DNA of 64,000 nt from Arthrobacter sp. StoSoilB19 (lineage in GTDB: Bacteria > Actinomycetota > Actinomycetes > Actinomycetales > Micrococcaceae). The translations under genes were made by a program, and so were the position numbers. A model generated the notes under the pieces. That model made no database searches and was not told where the DNA came from. It saw only the letters and a program-made list of their open reading frames with translations. Location of the stretch: NCBI RefSeq assembly GCF_019977275.1, contig NZ_AP024650.1:3906001-3970000 (forward strand), read 5' to 3'. How positions within the stretch are numbered: the stretch's first letter is position 1; each line of letters begins with the position of its first letter. Positions 1 to 8,854 of the stretch are shown piece after piece.

Positions 1-1
1 C

Positions 2-562
2 ATCCGCTTCGCTGAACTCAAGGCCGAACCATGGCGCAACGGCGGCGGGGTGACCAGGGAAATCGCCCGCCAGGGCGCGGCCGACGGCGGCTGGGACTGG
101 CGTGTGAGCATCGCAGACGTGGCCAAGGCCGGGGACTTCTCCGCGTTCCCCGGCATGGAGCGGGTCCTGACGGTCATCGAGGGGGAATTGCTGCTGCTCA
201 CCGTGGACGGGGCGGAACAGCCCCTGGAGAAGTACCGTCCCTTCAGGTTCGACGGCGGCGCCGCCACCGTGGCCAAACTGCCCACCGGGGACATCCGGGA
301 CCTGAACGTCATCACGCGAACGGCCGCCTTCAAGGGCTACACGTCCATCATCGAGCTGTCCAAGAAGCGCGCCCACCCAGTGTTTGAGGGCCAGCTTGCG
401 GTGCTGCTGCAGGGGCAGGCGACGGTCAGGGACAGCGGAAATGAGCCGCTGGAGCTGGGCAGGTACGACGCCGTGGTGGGTTCCGACGCCGACTCGCCCG
501 AGGTCCTGGGCCGCGGCTTCCTGGCCGTGGTGTCGCTCGATCCGGTTACAGCCGTGAACTGA
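2..562 (+). CDS. hutD: HutD/Ves family protein (5' end outside window)
   Basis: The reading frame is open from the first bases of the window, so the gene starts upstream. The first visible residues include PWRNGGGVTREIA, the conserved N-terminal motif of HutD/Ves proteins. The remainder is cupin-like (residues such as GMERVLTVIEGE and a C-terminal beta-rich half). HutD proteins are small cytoplasmic proteins found with histidine-utilisation genes; their biochemical role is poorly defined. About 186 residues are visible, close to the usual family size of 180-200, so only a few N-terminal residues should be missing. The last 17 bases overlap the convergent oxidoreductase gene on the other strand. 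An internal ATG at 50 is in frame but would remove the family motif, so it is not the true start. Confidence 0.85.
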   Translation: MRFAELKAEPWRNGGGVTREIARQGAADGGWDWRVSIADVAKAGDFSAFPGMERVLTVIEGELLLLTVDGAEQPLEKYRPFRFDGGAATVAKLPTGDIRDLNVITRTAAFKGYTSIIELSKKRAHPVFEGQLAVLLQGQATVRDSGNEPLELGRYDAVVGSDADSPEVLGRGFLAVVSLDPVTAVN

Positions 563-1862
563 ACCCTTCCACCGGTACCACGGCGCCCCTCCGGCGCGCC
601 TCCTCAGCCGCGAAAACCACCGCATGGCTGACCAATGACTCCTCCAGCCCCGACACCACTCCGGACCAGTCACCGCCGGCCAGGGCAGCGACCCAGGCCT
701 GCACGAGTCCCCGGTCGCCGCCTTCATGCTTTTCGCCGGGCACCGTGGGGGCAGCGGCGGGGGCGGGGTAGGCGGTGGTGGTCCCGGTCAGGAAGTCATG
801 GACCGAGATGCTGCCTGCCTCGATGGAGATTTCTCCGTGGCTCCCGAAGATCCTGGTGCGGCGCGGGCCTGCGGCGGTGAAGGCCGTGGCGGTGAAGGCG
901 GCGGTGGTGCCGTCCTCGTAGTCGATGTTCACCACCTGGTGGTCCACCACGTCGTTGCCTCCTGAGTAGACGCACCGCCCGTAGGGCCCCGTTGCCAACG
1001 CCTTCCACAGCGATTCCGGTGTGCCGCCCGGGTCCACCACGTCGGCAAAATAGGCCCTGCCGGGGTCCGCAGGGGCACCGTCCGCCGGCCGGCCCGGCGC
1101 GTAGATGCGCAGGGCCGAATAGGGGCAGCGGGCTTCCGCCGGGCAGTCCGTGCAGCGCCCTGACGCGCCTTCCGGCGCTTCCTCCGGACGGAAATGCGAC
1201 AGCCTGCCAAAGGAGGACACCCGAAGGGGCCGGCTTCCAATGATGAAGGAGAGCCAGTCGACGTCGTGCGTGCACTTGGCCAGCAGGAAGGGGCTGGACT
1301 CCGCCTCACGCCGCCAGTTCCCGCGGACGTAGGAGTGCGCGAAATGCCAGAAGCCCACGGGTTCCAGGTGCTGGACGGAGATGACCCGGCCCACTGCCCC
1401 GGCGGAGAGAAGTTGCCGCAGCAGGGTGGTCAGCGGCGTGTAGCGCAGGACGTGGCAGACGGCTGCCCTGATTCCCGATTCCTGCTGCAGGCGCGCCAGC
1501 TCCGCGCAGCCGGCGGGGTCGGGCGCGATGGGTTTCTCCAGGAGGACCGGGTAGCCGTGGGCTGCGGCGGCCGCAAACGGCCTTCCGTGGTCGCGGTCCG
1601 GGGTGGCAATGATGATGCCGTCGGCAGGCAGCCGGGTGCGGAGCATGGCCTGCCAGTCCTCGAAGACACGCTCCGCCGGCACGTGGAGCTCCGCCGCGAT
1701 GGCTTCGCGCAGGTGCCGTCGCGGCTCCGCGATCCCCACCACGGCGGCCCGGCCGGTGTCCACGGCAAGCCGGGCATAGGCGGAACCCCGTGCACCGGCG
1801 CCGGCAATGAGGAGGCGCACCGGTGGTGCGGTTACTGGAATGGACGACGGCGGCGCCTCCAC
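546..1862 (-). CDS. Gfo/Idh/MocA family NAD(P)-dependent oxidoreductase
   Basis: Predicted cytoplasmic sugar or polyol dehydrogenase of 438 residues with a GTG start. An N-terminal Rossmann fold is seen as GAGARG at residues 21-26. The family EKPI motif is at 109-112. The region K196-C-T-H199-D matches the usual catalytic Lys/His neighbourhood. A Cys cluster (C237, C240, C246, pattern CTDC...CPY) lies in the C-terminal domain; it occurs in a subset of this family. It is the last gene of the sugar ABC operon, three bases after the glycoside hydrolase stop, so it probably acts on the sugar released by that enzyme. The exact substrate cannot be read from sequence. Confidence 0.88.
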   Translation of the reverse strand: MEAPPSSIPVTAPPVRLLIAGAGARGSAYARLAVDTGRAAVVGIAEPRRHLREAIAAELHVPAERVFEDWQAMLRTRLPADGIIIATPDRDHGRPFAAAAAHGYPVLLEKPIAPDPAGCAELARLQQESGIRAAVCHVLRYTPLTTLLRQLLSAGAVGRVISVQHLEPVGFWHFAHSYVRGNWRREAESSPFLLAKCTHDVDWLSFIIGSRPLRVSSFGRLSHFRPEEAPEGASGRCTDCPAEARCPYSALRIYAPGRPADGAPADPGRAYFADVVDPGGTPESLWKALATGPYGRCVYSGGNDVVDHQVVNIDYEDGTTAAFTATAFTAAGPRRTRIFGSHGEISIEAGSISVHDFLTGTTTAYPAPAAAPTVPGEKHEGGDRGLVQAWVAALAGGDWSGVVSGLEESLVSHAVVFAAEEARRRGAVVPVEGFSSRL

Positions 1863-1865
1863 GGG

Positions 1866-3221
1866 TCAGCCGGCGTCAGGATCGGCGAGCCATTCCAGGG
1901 CAACGGCCGCCGTCCAGGACTGGTCCATGCTGCCAAGCGGCTCGCCGGTAAACGGTTCGTAGTACTCGGCGAAATGGCCCTCCATCAGCTGGGCAAGGGA
2001 AGCGTCCCGCAGCCGCAGGTACCGTTCCCCGTCGCCGCGCCTGCGCAGGCAGCCCGCCAGGAACCAGTTCATCACCGGCCAGACCGGTCCGCGCCAGTAC
2101 TGCCGGGGTTTGAGGCCCTCATAGGTGGTGGAGGTTGATGCCGGCAGCGGGAAGGCCAGGCGCGGGTCGCCTGTCCAGTCCGGTCCTTCGAAGATGTCCA
2201 GCTGCCGCCGCATCAGGGAGTCATCCGCCGTGGAGATGAGCGGCGCGAACCCGGCCATCGTGGGCAGCCCGATCCATTCACCGGCCAGCACATCGCGGTC
2301 CCGCGCCAGCCCGGTTTGGTCATCCACGGTGGCGTCCACGCCCTCCCGGAACTCCTCCGCCCACTCCCGCAACCGGGCCACATCCCCGCGCAGGCCGATG
2401 TGTTCAGCCAACACGGCCAGGTCCTCGTTGGCCGCGGCGAAGATCGCCGACATGAAGACGTCCTTGACCTGGAAGTCCATCACTTCCGGCAGCCGGGCGT
2501 CGTCAAACCGGACGCCGGCCATCTGCTGCACCAGCCAGAGGTAGCGGCTGTATTCCTCGTCGCTGGGCCGCTGGCTCCGGTCGGTGACCTTTTGCGTGTC
2601 CGTCCGGACAAAGGGCTCCATCGGCCCGGGATGGACCCTGGAGTATGGTCCGTCGAACCGCGGCGAGTTATCCATGCCGGACTCCCAGCCATGGTAGATC
2701 GTGAGCAGGCCCGAGCCGTCGCCACCGCGGCTGGTGCGCAGCCACGCATGCCAGCGGATCCACTGGGACAGCGTCCGCCGGGTGAACTCTTCGGCGAGCC
2801 GGGCGTCCTCGCCGCCCGCCGCCGTCGCGCGCTCCACGATGCGGCGCAGCAGCGTCGCGTGGACGGGCGGCTGGCAGATGCCGCTGGACTGCACCCCCTC
2901 GGGCGATGCTCCGCGCGTTCCCCACCGCTCCACGTCCGGGAAGTAGCCGGGGACGTCGGAGAACACGATGTGCGGAATCATCCCGCTTTTCCACTGCGCC
3001 GCGAGAAGGTAGTCCAGCTCCTGCAGCGCCCGGGCCACGCTCACCGTGGACAGGCCGGTGGCCACGAAGGCCGCGTCCCAGCTCCACATGTGCGGATAGA
3101 GATTCGGCGCGGCGGTGACCATGGTGCCCAGGTCATTGGCGGCCAGGACATCCCTGGCCCGCTGCCTCATGTCCGCCAGGTCCCGAAGCGGAAAACCAGT
3201 CGCGTCCGCTTCGGCGCTCAC
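1866..3221 (-). CDS. GH63/MGH1-like glycoside hydrolase, similar to glucosylglycerate hydrolase
   Basis: A 451-residue (alpha/alpha)6-barrel glycosidase without signal peptide, so intracellular. Visible family motifs are MWSWDAAF (45-52), GWESGMDNSPRFD (178-190, with D184 as likely catalytic acid), YWRGPVWPVMNWF, and a C-terminal EYYEPFTGEP segment holding candidate base E419 or E422. Size and motif order fit the bacterial GH63 clade that includes mycobacterial glucosylglycerate hydrolase; assignment to that substrate is inference. The GTG start overlaps the stop of the upstream ATPase gene as GTGA, indicating translational coupling. It probably cleaves the glycoside imported by the neighbouring ABC transporter. 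Confidence 0.8.
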   Translation of the reverse strand: MSAEADATGFPLRDLADMRQRARDVLAANDLGTMVTAAPNLYPHMWSWDAAFVATGLSTVSVARALQELDYLLAAQWKSGMIPHIVFSDVPGYFPDVERWGTRGASPEGVQSSGICQPPVHATLLRRIVERATAAGGEDARLAEEFTRRTLSQWIRWHAWLRTSRGGDGSGLLTIYHGWESGMDNSPRFDGPYSRVHPGPMEPFVRTDTQKVTDRSQRPSDEEYSRYLWLVQQMAGVRFDDARLPEVMDFQVKDVFMSAIFAAANEDLAVLAEHIGLRGDVARLREWAEEFREGVDATVDDQTGLARDRDVLAGEWIGLPTMAGFAPLISTADDSLMRRQLDIFEGPDWTGDPRLAFPLPASTSTTYEGLKPRQYWRGPVWPVMNWFLAGCLRRRGDGERYLRLRDASLAQLMEGHFAEYYEPFTGEPLGSMDQSWTAAVALEWLADPDAG

Positions 3222-4306
3222 GCCGTCAGCCCCAACTGGGTTTCCGTGTCGAAAAAGCGGAGGGCGCTTTGCTCGAAACGCAGTCCCACCGTGTCCCCCG
3301 CCGAAACCCGCGCTGTTGAGGGAACCTGGACCTTGACGGTCTGCCCACCCAGGTCCACGGTCAGCAACGTGGCGTGTCCGAGCGGTTCCACCACCTCCAC
3401 GGCCGCATCCAGGGAACCCTCCGCGCCCCGCTGCTCCAGCGAAATGTTCTCGGCCCGGATGCCCACCATGACCGCCGTGCCGCCGGTACGGGCCGCTGCC
3501 CGGGCCAGGAATTCGGGCGCCGCGATGCTCTGGCCGCCCACTTCCAGGCCACCTTGCGGGGTGATCCGGCCGTCCAGGAAATTCATGGGCGGGGATCCGA
3601 TGAAACCGCCCACAAAGCGGTCGGCCGGCTCCTCGTACACCGTGATCGGGTGGCCGAGCTGGGCGATCTGGCCCTTCTTCATCACCGCCACCCGGTCCGA
3701 GAGGCTCATCGCCTCCACCTGGTCGTGGGTGACGTACAGCGTGGTGGAACCGAGCTGCTGGACGATCTTCTTCAACTCGGCGCGGAAGTCGAGGCGAAGA
3801 AGGGCATCCAGGTTGGACAGGGGCTCATCCATCAGCAGCACATCGGCGTCCATGACAATGGCCCGGGCCACGGCGACACGCTGCCGCTGGCCGCCGGAGA
3901 GGTTGGCGGGGTAGCGGTCCAGGTACGGGCTCAGCTGCAGCAGGTCCGCCGCCCATTTCACCTTCCGCTCCAGCTCTTCCCGGGGGACCTTCTTCATCAT
4001 CAGCCCAAACGCGATGTTGGTGCGGACGTTCCGGTGCGGGAAGACGGCGTAGGACTGGAAGACCATGGACAGGTTGCGGTCCTGCGGGGGCAGGTAGGTC
4101 ACGTCCCTCCCGCCGATGGAGATGCTGCCCTGGTCCGGGAAGTCCAGGCCCGCCACCATGCGCAGCAGGGTGGTCTTCCCGCAGCCGGAGGGTCCCAGCA
4201 GCACCATGAACTCGCCCTCGGCAACCTCGAGGGAGACGTTGTTCGTGGCCAGCTCGGTGCTGCCCGGGTAGGTCTTGTGCAGACCCTTGATGGAGATGTC
4301 AGCCAT
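3218..4306 (-). CDS. Sugar ABC transporter ATP-binding protein (MalK/UgpC/MsmK type)
   Basis: Cytoplasmic ATPase energising carbohydrate import. Walker A is GPSGCGKT (38-45), followed by a Q-loop, the signature LSGGQRQR, Walker B VLLMDEP and the H-loop in TLYVTHDQ. A C-terminal TOBE-like regulatory domain brings the length to 362 residues, normal for MalK-type subunits. I chose the ATG at 4306 because an AGAGAGG-like ribosome site precedes it and MADISIKGL is the usual family N terminus; an in-frame ATG 45 bases upstream would add a non-conserved tail. It follows the second permease by 23 bases and overlaps the hydrolase start by 4. Confidence 0.93.
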   Translation of the reverse strand: MADISIKGLHKTYPGSTELATNNVSLEVAEGEFMVLLGPSGCGKTTLLRMVAGLDFPDQGSISIGGRDVTYLPPQDRNLSMVFQSYAVFPHRNVRTNIAFGLMMKKVPREELERKVKWAADLLQLSPYLDRYPANLSGGQRQRVAVARAIVMDADVLLMDEPLSNLDALLRLDFRAELKKIVQQLGSTTLYVTHDQVEAMSLSDRVAVMKKGQIAQLGHPITVYEEPADRFVGGFIGSPPMNFLDGRITPQGGLEVGGQSIAAPEFLARAAARTGGTAVMVGIRAENISLEQRGAEGSLDAAVEVVEPLGHATLLTVDLGGQTVKVQVPSTARVSAGDTVGLRFEQSALRFFDTETQLGLTA

Positions 4307-4329
4307 GGGACGGCCTCTCTGGGACGCAA

Positions 4330-5214
4330 TCAGCGGATGGTGGAGCCCCACATGTTGGTGAGGTAGCGGCGCATGAAGAAGATGAAGACCAGGGCCGGGA
4401 CCACCAGCAGGAAGCCGCCGGCGAAGCGGTAGGCAAGTGGCGATTCGGCGAGGGAGCTGAGGACCTGGGCAGGGAGGGTGCGCTGGTTCAGGGTCAGGAT
4501 CGACGCGCCCAGGACCTCGTTCCAGGACATGACGAACGTGAAGATCGAGGCCGCCGCGATGCCGGGTATGGCCATGGGCAGCACCACTTTGAGGAAGGCC
4601 TGCACCGGGCTGCAGCCGAAGATCCGCGCCGCTTCCTCCACGTCCCGCGGAACACCGAGGAACACCGAGGCCGTAATCAGGATGGTGGTGGGCAGGGCCA
4701 GCGCCGAGTGGAGCAGGACGACGGCGAGCGCACTGTCGTACAGCCCCGTCTGCAGGAAGAGCTGGGCCAGCGGCACGGACAGCACCACGATCGGCAGGGC
4801 GCGGGTGAACAGCAGGAAGAGCTGGTACGGCTCCCTGCCCCGGAAGGCAAAGCGCGCCACGGCGTATCCTGCCGGAACGCCGATGAGCAGCGACAGCACA
4901 AGCGTGAACACGCCCACCTGGACGGAGTTGATGAGGCCGCCCAGGATGCCGGTGGACTGCAGGAAGGTCTGCATGGTCTCGGTGGAGAAGTTGTCCGGGA
5001 TGAAGCTGAGCGGGAACTTCTGCAGCGATTGCCGGCTGGACATCGCGGCCAGGGCGATCAGGTAGATGGGCAGTGCCATGAAGAGCGTGATCAGGATGCA
5101 GGCCACCTGGAGGAGCACCCGGTTGCGGCGCTGCCGGGCCAGGGGCCGGCGGTCCACCGCGGGTTCGGGCCGGTCGGCACCGGCAGTGGTCCTGGCCGTC
5201 GTTGCATGGCTCAT
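4330..5214 (-). CDS. Carbohydrate ABC transporter permease (MalG type)
   Basis: Integral membrane subunit of the sugar importer, 294 residues with six predicted membrane spans. The cytoplasmic EAA loop is seen as VEEAARIFGCSPVQAFLKVV, followed by LPMAIPG, and contacts the ATPase. The N terminus (MSHATTARTT...) is a short hydrophilic tail before the first span. The ATG at 5214 overlaps the stop of the first permease as ATGA. The open frame continues upstream, but only inside the first permease gene, so the overlapping ATG is preferred. Confidence 0.92.
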   Translation of the reverse strand: MSHATTARTTAGADRPEPAVDRRPLARQRRNRVLLQVACILITLFMALPIYLIALAAMSSRQSLQKFPLSFIPDNFSTETMQTFLQSTGILGGLINSVQVGVFTLVLSLLIGVPAGYAVARFAFRGREPYQLFLLFTRALPIVVLSVPLAQLFLQTGLYDSALAVVLLHSALALPTTILITASVFLGVPRDVEEAARIFGCSPVQAFLKVVLPMAIPGIAAASIFTFVMSWNEVLGASILTLNQRTLPAQVLSSLAESPLAYRFAGGFLLVVPALVFIFFMRRYLTNMWGSTIR

Positions 5215-6125
5215 CGCGCCGCCTCCGTCTGGTCCCTCAGGAGTTTCAGGTAGCCCACGGCCGTGACCATGGAGACGAACATGACCACCAGCGCCAGCGC
5301 CGATGCCACGTTGGGATCCTGCAGGCCTGTGTACCAGCGGTAGGTCTCGCCCACCACCAGCGGAAAGTTCTGGCCGGTGAGGGCAAGGGCAACGGCGAAT
5401 GTCTGGAAGGCCAGGATGGTCCTCAGGATCAACGCTGTTTGCAGGCTGGGACGCAGCAGCGGCAGGGTCACGTGCCACAGCCGGTTCCAGAAGCTGGCCC
5501 CGAATACCCCGGCAGCTTCCTCGTAATCCTTGGGAATGGACTGCAGGCCGGCCACGACAATCACGAACACCAGCGACGTGGCACGCCACACCTCCGCAAT
5601 GAGCACCGCCGCGAACATGGAGGGGTAGTTGTCATAGGCGAGCCAGGAGACGGGCTGCTGGCCCATGGATGCAAGGAGCGAGTTGAGGTAGCCGCGGTCC
5701 GTGAAGACCGTCAGCCACACCAGGCCGGCGGCGAGGTCGCTGACCGCGAGCGGGATGGCCCAGATGTAGAAGTAGGCAGACGCCCCCCGGGGCTTGGCCC
5801 GGATCAGCAGGGCCATCGCCAGGGCGAGGACGAACTGGATGGGGATCATCACCACGATGAGCAGGAGGGTGTTGCCCACCGAGGACCAGAAGTACGGGTC
5901 TTGGGACATCCGGGTGAAGTTGGCCGTCGTCAAGCCTTCGGGGCCGCCGAATGCCTGCAGGACGCCGCTGACCATCGGCCAGCCAAAGAGCAGCGTCATG
6001 AACACGATCGACGGGGCGATCAGGAGCAGGGCCGCGGAGCTTCCCCTCCTCCTGGGGGCACGGACCTTGGGCCCCGCAGGGGGAACGTGCGGCCTGGCTG
6101 CCGCCGGCGCGTCCGGTGCGGCCAT
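5211..6125 (-). CDS. Carbohydrate ABC transporter permease (MalF type)
   Basis: Membrane permease of 304 residues and partner of the MalG-type subunit. About 35 hydrophilic residues precede the first membrane span (ALLLIAPSIVFMTLLFGWP), which is usual for this group. The EAA loop is seen as YEEAAGVFGASFWNRLWHV. The ATG at 6125 shares one base with the TGA of the binding-protein gene (TGATG). An upstream in-frame ATG would lie inside the binding-protein gene and is less likely. Gene order, binding protein to MalF to MalG to ATPase, is that of a CUT1-type sugar importer. Confidence 0.92.
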   Translation of the reverse strand: MAAPDAPAAARPHVPPAGPKVRAPRRRGSSAALLLIAPSIVFMTLLFGWPMVSGVLQAFGGPEGLTTANFTRMSQDPYFWSSVGNTLLLIVVMIPIQFVLALAMALLIRAKPRGASAYFYIWAIPLAVSDLAAGLVWLTVFTDRGYLNSLLASMGQQPVSWLAYDNYPSMFAAVLIAEVWRATSLVFVIVVAGLQSIPKDYEEAAGVFGASFWNRLWHVTLPLLRPSLQTALILRTILAFQTFAVALALTGQNFPLVVGETYRWYTGLQDPNVASALALVVMFVSMVTAVGYLKLLRDQTEAAR

Positions 6126-7453
6126 CACGCGACCTTGCAGGGGGATGTCTTGGGATCCGGCGCCCAGCACGGGACGTTGAGGGTGTCCATGATCTTGGCC
6201 AGTTCCGCGCCCTGCTTGTCCAGCGTGGCCTTGACGTCCGAGTTGTTCAGGCAGATCTCCTGGAAGCAGTTCTTGAACAGCTGGGAGACCTGGGGGTCCT
6301 TGTCGCCCAGGCCCACGGGCGGCAGGGCGAGCAGGGCGTCGGAAGCCTCCTGCTGCGCCTTGACGGCCTTCGCTTCAAGGGCGATGCCGCCTGGCAGGTC
6401 GCCGCCGATGTCCGTCTTCACCACAGGGAAGAATGCGTTGGATTTCAGTGTCTCGATCTGCGCCTCGGGCTTGGACAGGGCCTTGATGAGCTCAAAGGCT
6501 TTGTCCTTCTCCGGGGAACCCTTCGGCACTGCCATGCCACCCACGATCAGGAGGTAGCCCCTGCCCTTGGGCCCGGACGGGGCCGGAACCATCTGCCAGT
6601 CGTCCGGCTTGTCCTTGACGGCCGTGATGAGGCGCGCCACGTGGTCCCAGGCCACCAGGACCTCGCCGTTGGCCAGCGGTTCCTGCATGAAGTCGTAGTT
6701 GGTGGACGCCGGATTCGTGTTGGCCCAAAGCTCGCGCATGTACGTCCAGGCGCTGACGGCGTCCTGGTTGCGGAAGGTGGTGATTTGCCCGCCCGTGAAG
6801 CTGGGCAGCAGGAAGCCCTGGTAGAAGCGGTGGTGGAGTCCCTTGGGGCCGGCGGGAAGGCCGAAGACGGGCCGGCCGTTGGCGTCCTTGGCCGCCTTGG
6901 CCCACGCAAGGTACTGGTCGTAGGTGAGCTTGTTGACGTCAGCTCCCGACGGCAGCCACTGCAGCGCCTTCTTGTTGATGGCCAGCACGTAGGTGGCCTG
7001 GATCCAGGGGATGTACCGGGGGACGTCGGTGCCCAGCTTGGCCAGCTCGGTCACATCCTTGGAGTAGCCCGCCGAGGAGAGGTCGTTCATGAGCGAGCTG
7101 AGATCCTCAAGCTGCGAGGCGAAGGGGGCCAGGTCACCGTGCAGTCCGCCTGCGATTCCCACCTCGACTTTCCCCGCTGCCAGCTGGGATTTCAGCGTGG
7201 TGTTGAATACGCCCGTGTCAACGGGGTTGTAGGCCACGCTGATGTCCCCCGCGAATTTCTTGAGCGTGGCCTCGTACTTCTGGCGTTCCTCCACCGGGGA
7301 GAACTGCGTGGAGAGGAAGCTGACTGAACCCTTGCCTCCGCTCCCGCTGGTATTCACCCCGCAGGCTGCAAGGACCGGACCGGCCGCCAAAACCGTCAGG
7401 CCCCCCTTCAGCAATGCTCGCCGGCTGACGTCGTGGTGGGCGGAAACGGACAT
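6125..7453 (-). CDS. Extracellular sugar-binding lipoprotein (ABC transporter, probable Tat export)
   Basis: A 442-residue solute-binding protein and first gene of the importer operon. The N terminus has a twin-arginine-like motif SRRALLKGG (R11-R12), a hydrophobic core, and a lipobox LAAC with C31 as the lipidated cysteine, so it should be exported by Tat and anchored to the outer face of the membrane. The body has the general extracellular-binding-protein family 1 layout. A strong ribosome site AGGAGG sits 6-7 bases before the ATG. Only 20 bases separate the start codon from the end of the insertion sequence, so its native promoter has probably been displaced. Confidence 0.9.
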   Translation of the reverse strand: MSVSAHHDVSRRALLKGGLTVLAAGPVLAACGVNTSGSGGKGSVSFLSTQFSPVEERQKYEATLKKFAGDISVAYNPVDTGVFNTTLKSQLAAGKVEVGIAGGLHGDLAPFASQLEDLSSLMNDLSSAGYSKDVTELAKLGTDVPRYIPWIQATYVLAINKKALQWLPSGADVNKLTYDQYLAWAKAAKDANGRPVFGLPAGPKGLHHRFYQGFLLPSFTGGQITTFRNQDAVSAWTYMRELWANTNPASTNYDFMQEPLANGEVLVAWDHVARLITAVKDKPDDWQMVPAPSGPKGRGYLLIVGGMAVPKGSPEKDKAFELIKALSKPEAQIETLKSNAFFPVVKTDIGGDLPGGIALEAKAVKAQQEASDALLALPPVGLGDKDPQVSQLFKNCFQEICLNNSDVKATLDKQGAELAKIMDTLNVPCWAPDPKTSPCKVA

Positions 7454-7473
7454 TAGAGCCTCCTGGGGTGAAG

Positions 7474-7500
7474 TGAACTGCTCCCCGGAAGTTGGACTGA
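7474..7500. repeat. IS left terminal inverted repeat (27 bp)
   Basis: Perfect inverted match to 8886-8912. The outer tip is TG, and the preceding four bases (7470-7473, GAAG) equal the four bases after the other end. It lies 13 bases downstream of the orfB stop and 20 bases upstream of the binding-protein start codon. Confidence 0.95.
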
Positions 7501-7512
7501 CTAAATAAGAGC

Positions 7513-8367
7513 CTAAGCCGCGAGGGTCTGGGTCCGGTATTGCACCGGGCTCAGGCCCTTGAGCTTTGTCGAGATTCTTTCGGTGTTGTACCAGCGGATG
7601 TATTCGTGCAGTGCCCCTGCCAAGGCGTCGGTGCTGAGGTATCGCACGTGGTGGAAGAGCTCTTCCTTAAGGTGGCCGAAGAAGTTTTCCATCACGGCGT
7701 TGTCGTAGCAGTTGCCCTTGCGTGACATCGACTGGCTCGCGCCGGCTTCCTGTAAGAGTTTTCGCCACGAGACGTGCTGGTACTGGAAGCCCTGGTCCGA
7801 ATGCACGAGTGGCTGCTGGTTATCCTCAAGGCAGGCAAGGGCCTGGCGCAGCGAATTATTGGTGAGCTCCAGATTCGGAGACGGGCTGATCGAGTAGGAG
7901 ATGATCTGCCGGTCGAAAAGATCCATAACCGGCGAAAGGTAGAGCTTACGGTCGCCGACGCTGAACTCCGTCACATCCGTTACCCACTTCCGGTTCGGGG
8001 CATCAGCCTCGAACTCCCGGTTCAACACGTTCGGAGCAACCCGGCCCTGCCCGCCCTGGTAGGAGTTATAACGCTTCTTCCGCCGGACCTTGCACACCAG
8101 ATTCAGGGACCGCATGAGCTTCAGAACGGTCTTTTTCGCGACCGTCCACCCTTGCTTGACCATCTCGGTGTGGACCCGCCGGTGCCCGTACCGGCCATGG
8201 TTCTTCTCGAAAATTTCCCTGACAGCGGCCTTGATGAACTCCTGCGGATCAGGGCCTTGGATGCGTGCCTGATGATAGAAGAACGTCGATCTGGCAAGAG
8301 ATGCTGCCTGCAGCAGGACCGGAAGCGGGAAGTCAGCCTTGAGAGCGATGAGGGCTTGGACCTTCAC
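7513..8367 (-). CDS. IS3-family transposase OrfB (DDE/rve integrase domain)
   Basis: 284 residues when counted from its own GTG. The N-terminal HTH_21 region has GRYGHRRVH. The rve catalytic core shows the first Asp in WVTDVTEF, the second in HSDQGFQYQ, and Glu in DNAVMENFFGHLKEE, so the DDE triad is complete. The C terminus has YIRWYNTERI and LSPVQYR, usual in the IS150-like part of the IS3 family. The GTG overlaps the orfA stop (GTGA). The functional product is expected to be the OrfAB fusion made by -1 frameshifting. It could also be produced alone from the GTG. Confidence 0.93.
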   Translation of the reverse strand: MKVQALIALKADFPLPVLLQAASLARSTFFYHQARIQGPDPQEFIKAAVREIFEKNHGRYGHRRVHTEMVKQGWTVAKKTVLKLMRSLNLVCKVRRKKRYNSYQGGQGRVAPNVLNREFEADAPNRKWVTDVTEFSVGDRKLYLSPVMDLFDRQIISYSISPSPNLELTNNSLRQALACLEDNQQPLVHSDQGFQYQHVSWRKLLQEAGASQSMSRKGNCYDNAVMENFFGHLKEELFHHVRYLSTDALAGALHEYIRWYNTERISTKLKGLSPVQYRTQTLAA

Positions 8368-8852
8368 CGTCGTTCCTGCGCCCTCAAGGCCCGCAATTTT
8401 CCCAGGTAAGCCACTTCCGCCCGCAACCGTTCGTTCTCCCGCCGTAACCGCTCCAGTTCCGATACCTCGGCCGGCTGCGGGGCATCAGGTGCCTTAGGCC
8501 TGCCCTTGGACTTGGGACGTAATGCGTCCGGGCCCTCGCGGCGATACGCCCGGGCCCACGTCTTCAGTAGCGTGGGCGAGGACAAACCCACCTCCGCCGC
8601 GAGATCCGGGGCAGTCTCACCGGCGATAAACCGTTCAACCAGCGCGAGCTTGAATTCGAACGAGTACACCTGTTTCGTCGGCTTGGCCACCAGCGCTCCT
8701 CGACCATGGATCTTCCACCGCCGATAGAGAACCCTTATCGGCGGGCGGGACACCCCTAGCAACGTCGCCGCCGCACTATCCGCGATGCCCTTCTCAAACC
8801 ACGCTACAGCGGCCTCACGCTGAACCTCAGACAACGAACTACGTGCATGCAT
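8364..8852 (-). CDS. IS3-family transposase OrfA (HTH and leucine zipper)
   Basis: 162 residues. Two helix-turn-helix segments bind the terminal repeats: about residues 8-45 (AAATLLGVSR) and 65-100 (APDLAAEVGLSSPTLLKTW). A C-terminal coiled coil (LERLRRENERLRAEV) mediates dimerisation with OrfAB. The start at 8852 lies directly inside a long hairpin formed by the right end of the element, which could limit its translation from incoming transcripts. The last codons hold a slippery GGGAAAA heptamer. Confidence 0.92.
   Translation of the reverse strand: MHARSSLSEVQREAAVAWFEKGIADSAAATLLGVSRPPIRVLYRRWKIHGRGALVAKPTKQVYSFEFKLALVERFIAGETAPDLAAEVGLSSPTLLKTWARAYRREGPDALRPKSKGRPKAPDAPQPAEVSELERLRRENERLRAEVAYLGKLRALRAQERR
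8397..8403 (-). other. Programmed -1 frameshift site (G-GGA-AAA) in IS orfA/orfB
   Basis: On the coding strand the zero-frame codons are CTG GGA AAA TTG, so the heptamer G GGA AAA fits the X-XXY-YYZ rule. Slipping back one base gives GGG AAA ATT GCG, which stays open and joins the orfB frame in register about 30 bases later at its GTG. This would give a single OrfAB transposase of about 450 residues, as in other IS3 elements. Confidence 0.8.
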
Positions 8853-8854
8853 AA

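Noticed and set aside
5202..7327. Long plus-strand open frames opposite the sugar permease and binding-protein genes
   Set aside because: The minus strand shows transporter motifs, lipobox and ribosome sites; the plus-strand products are low-complexity Gly/Arg/His-rich.
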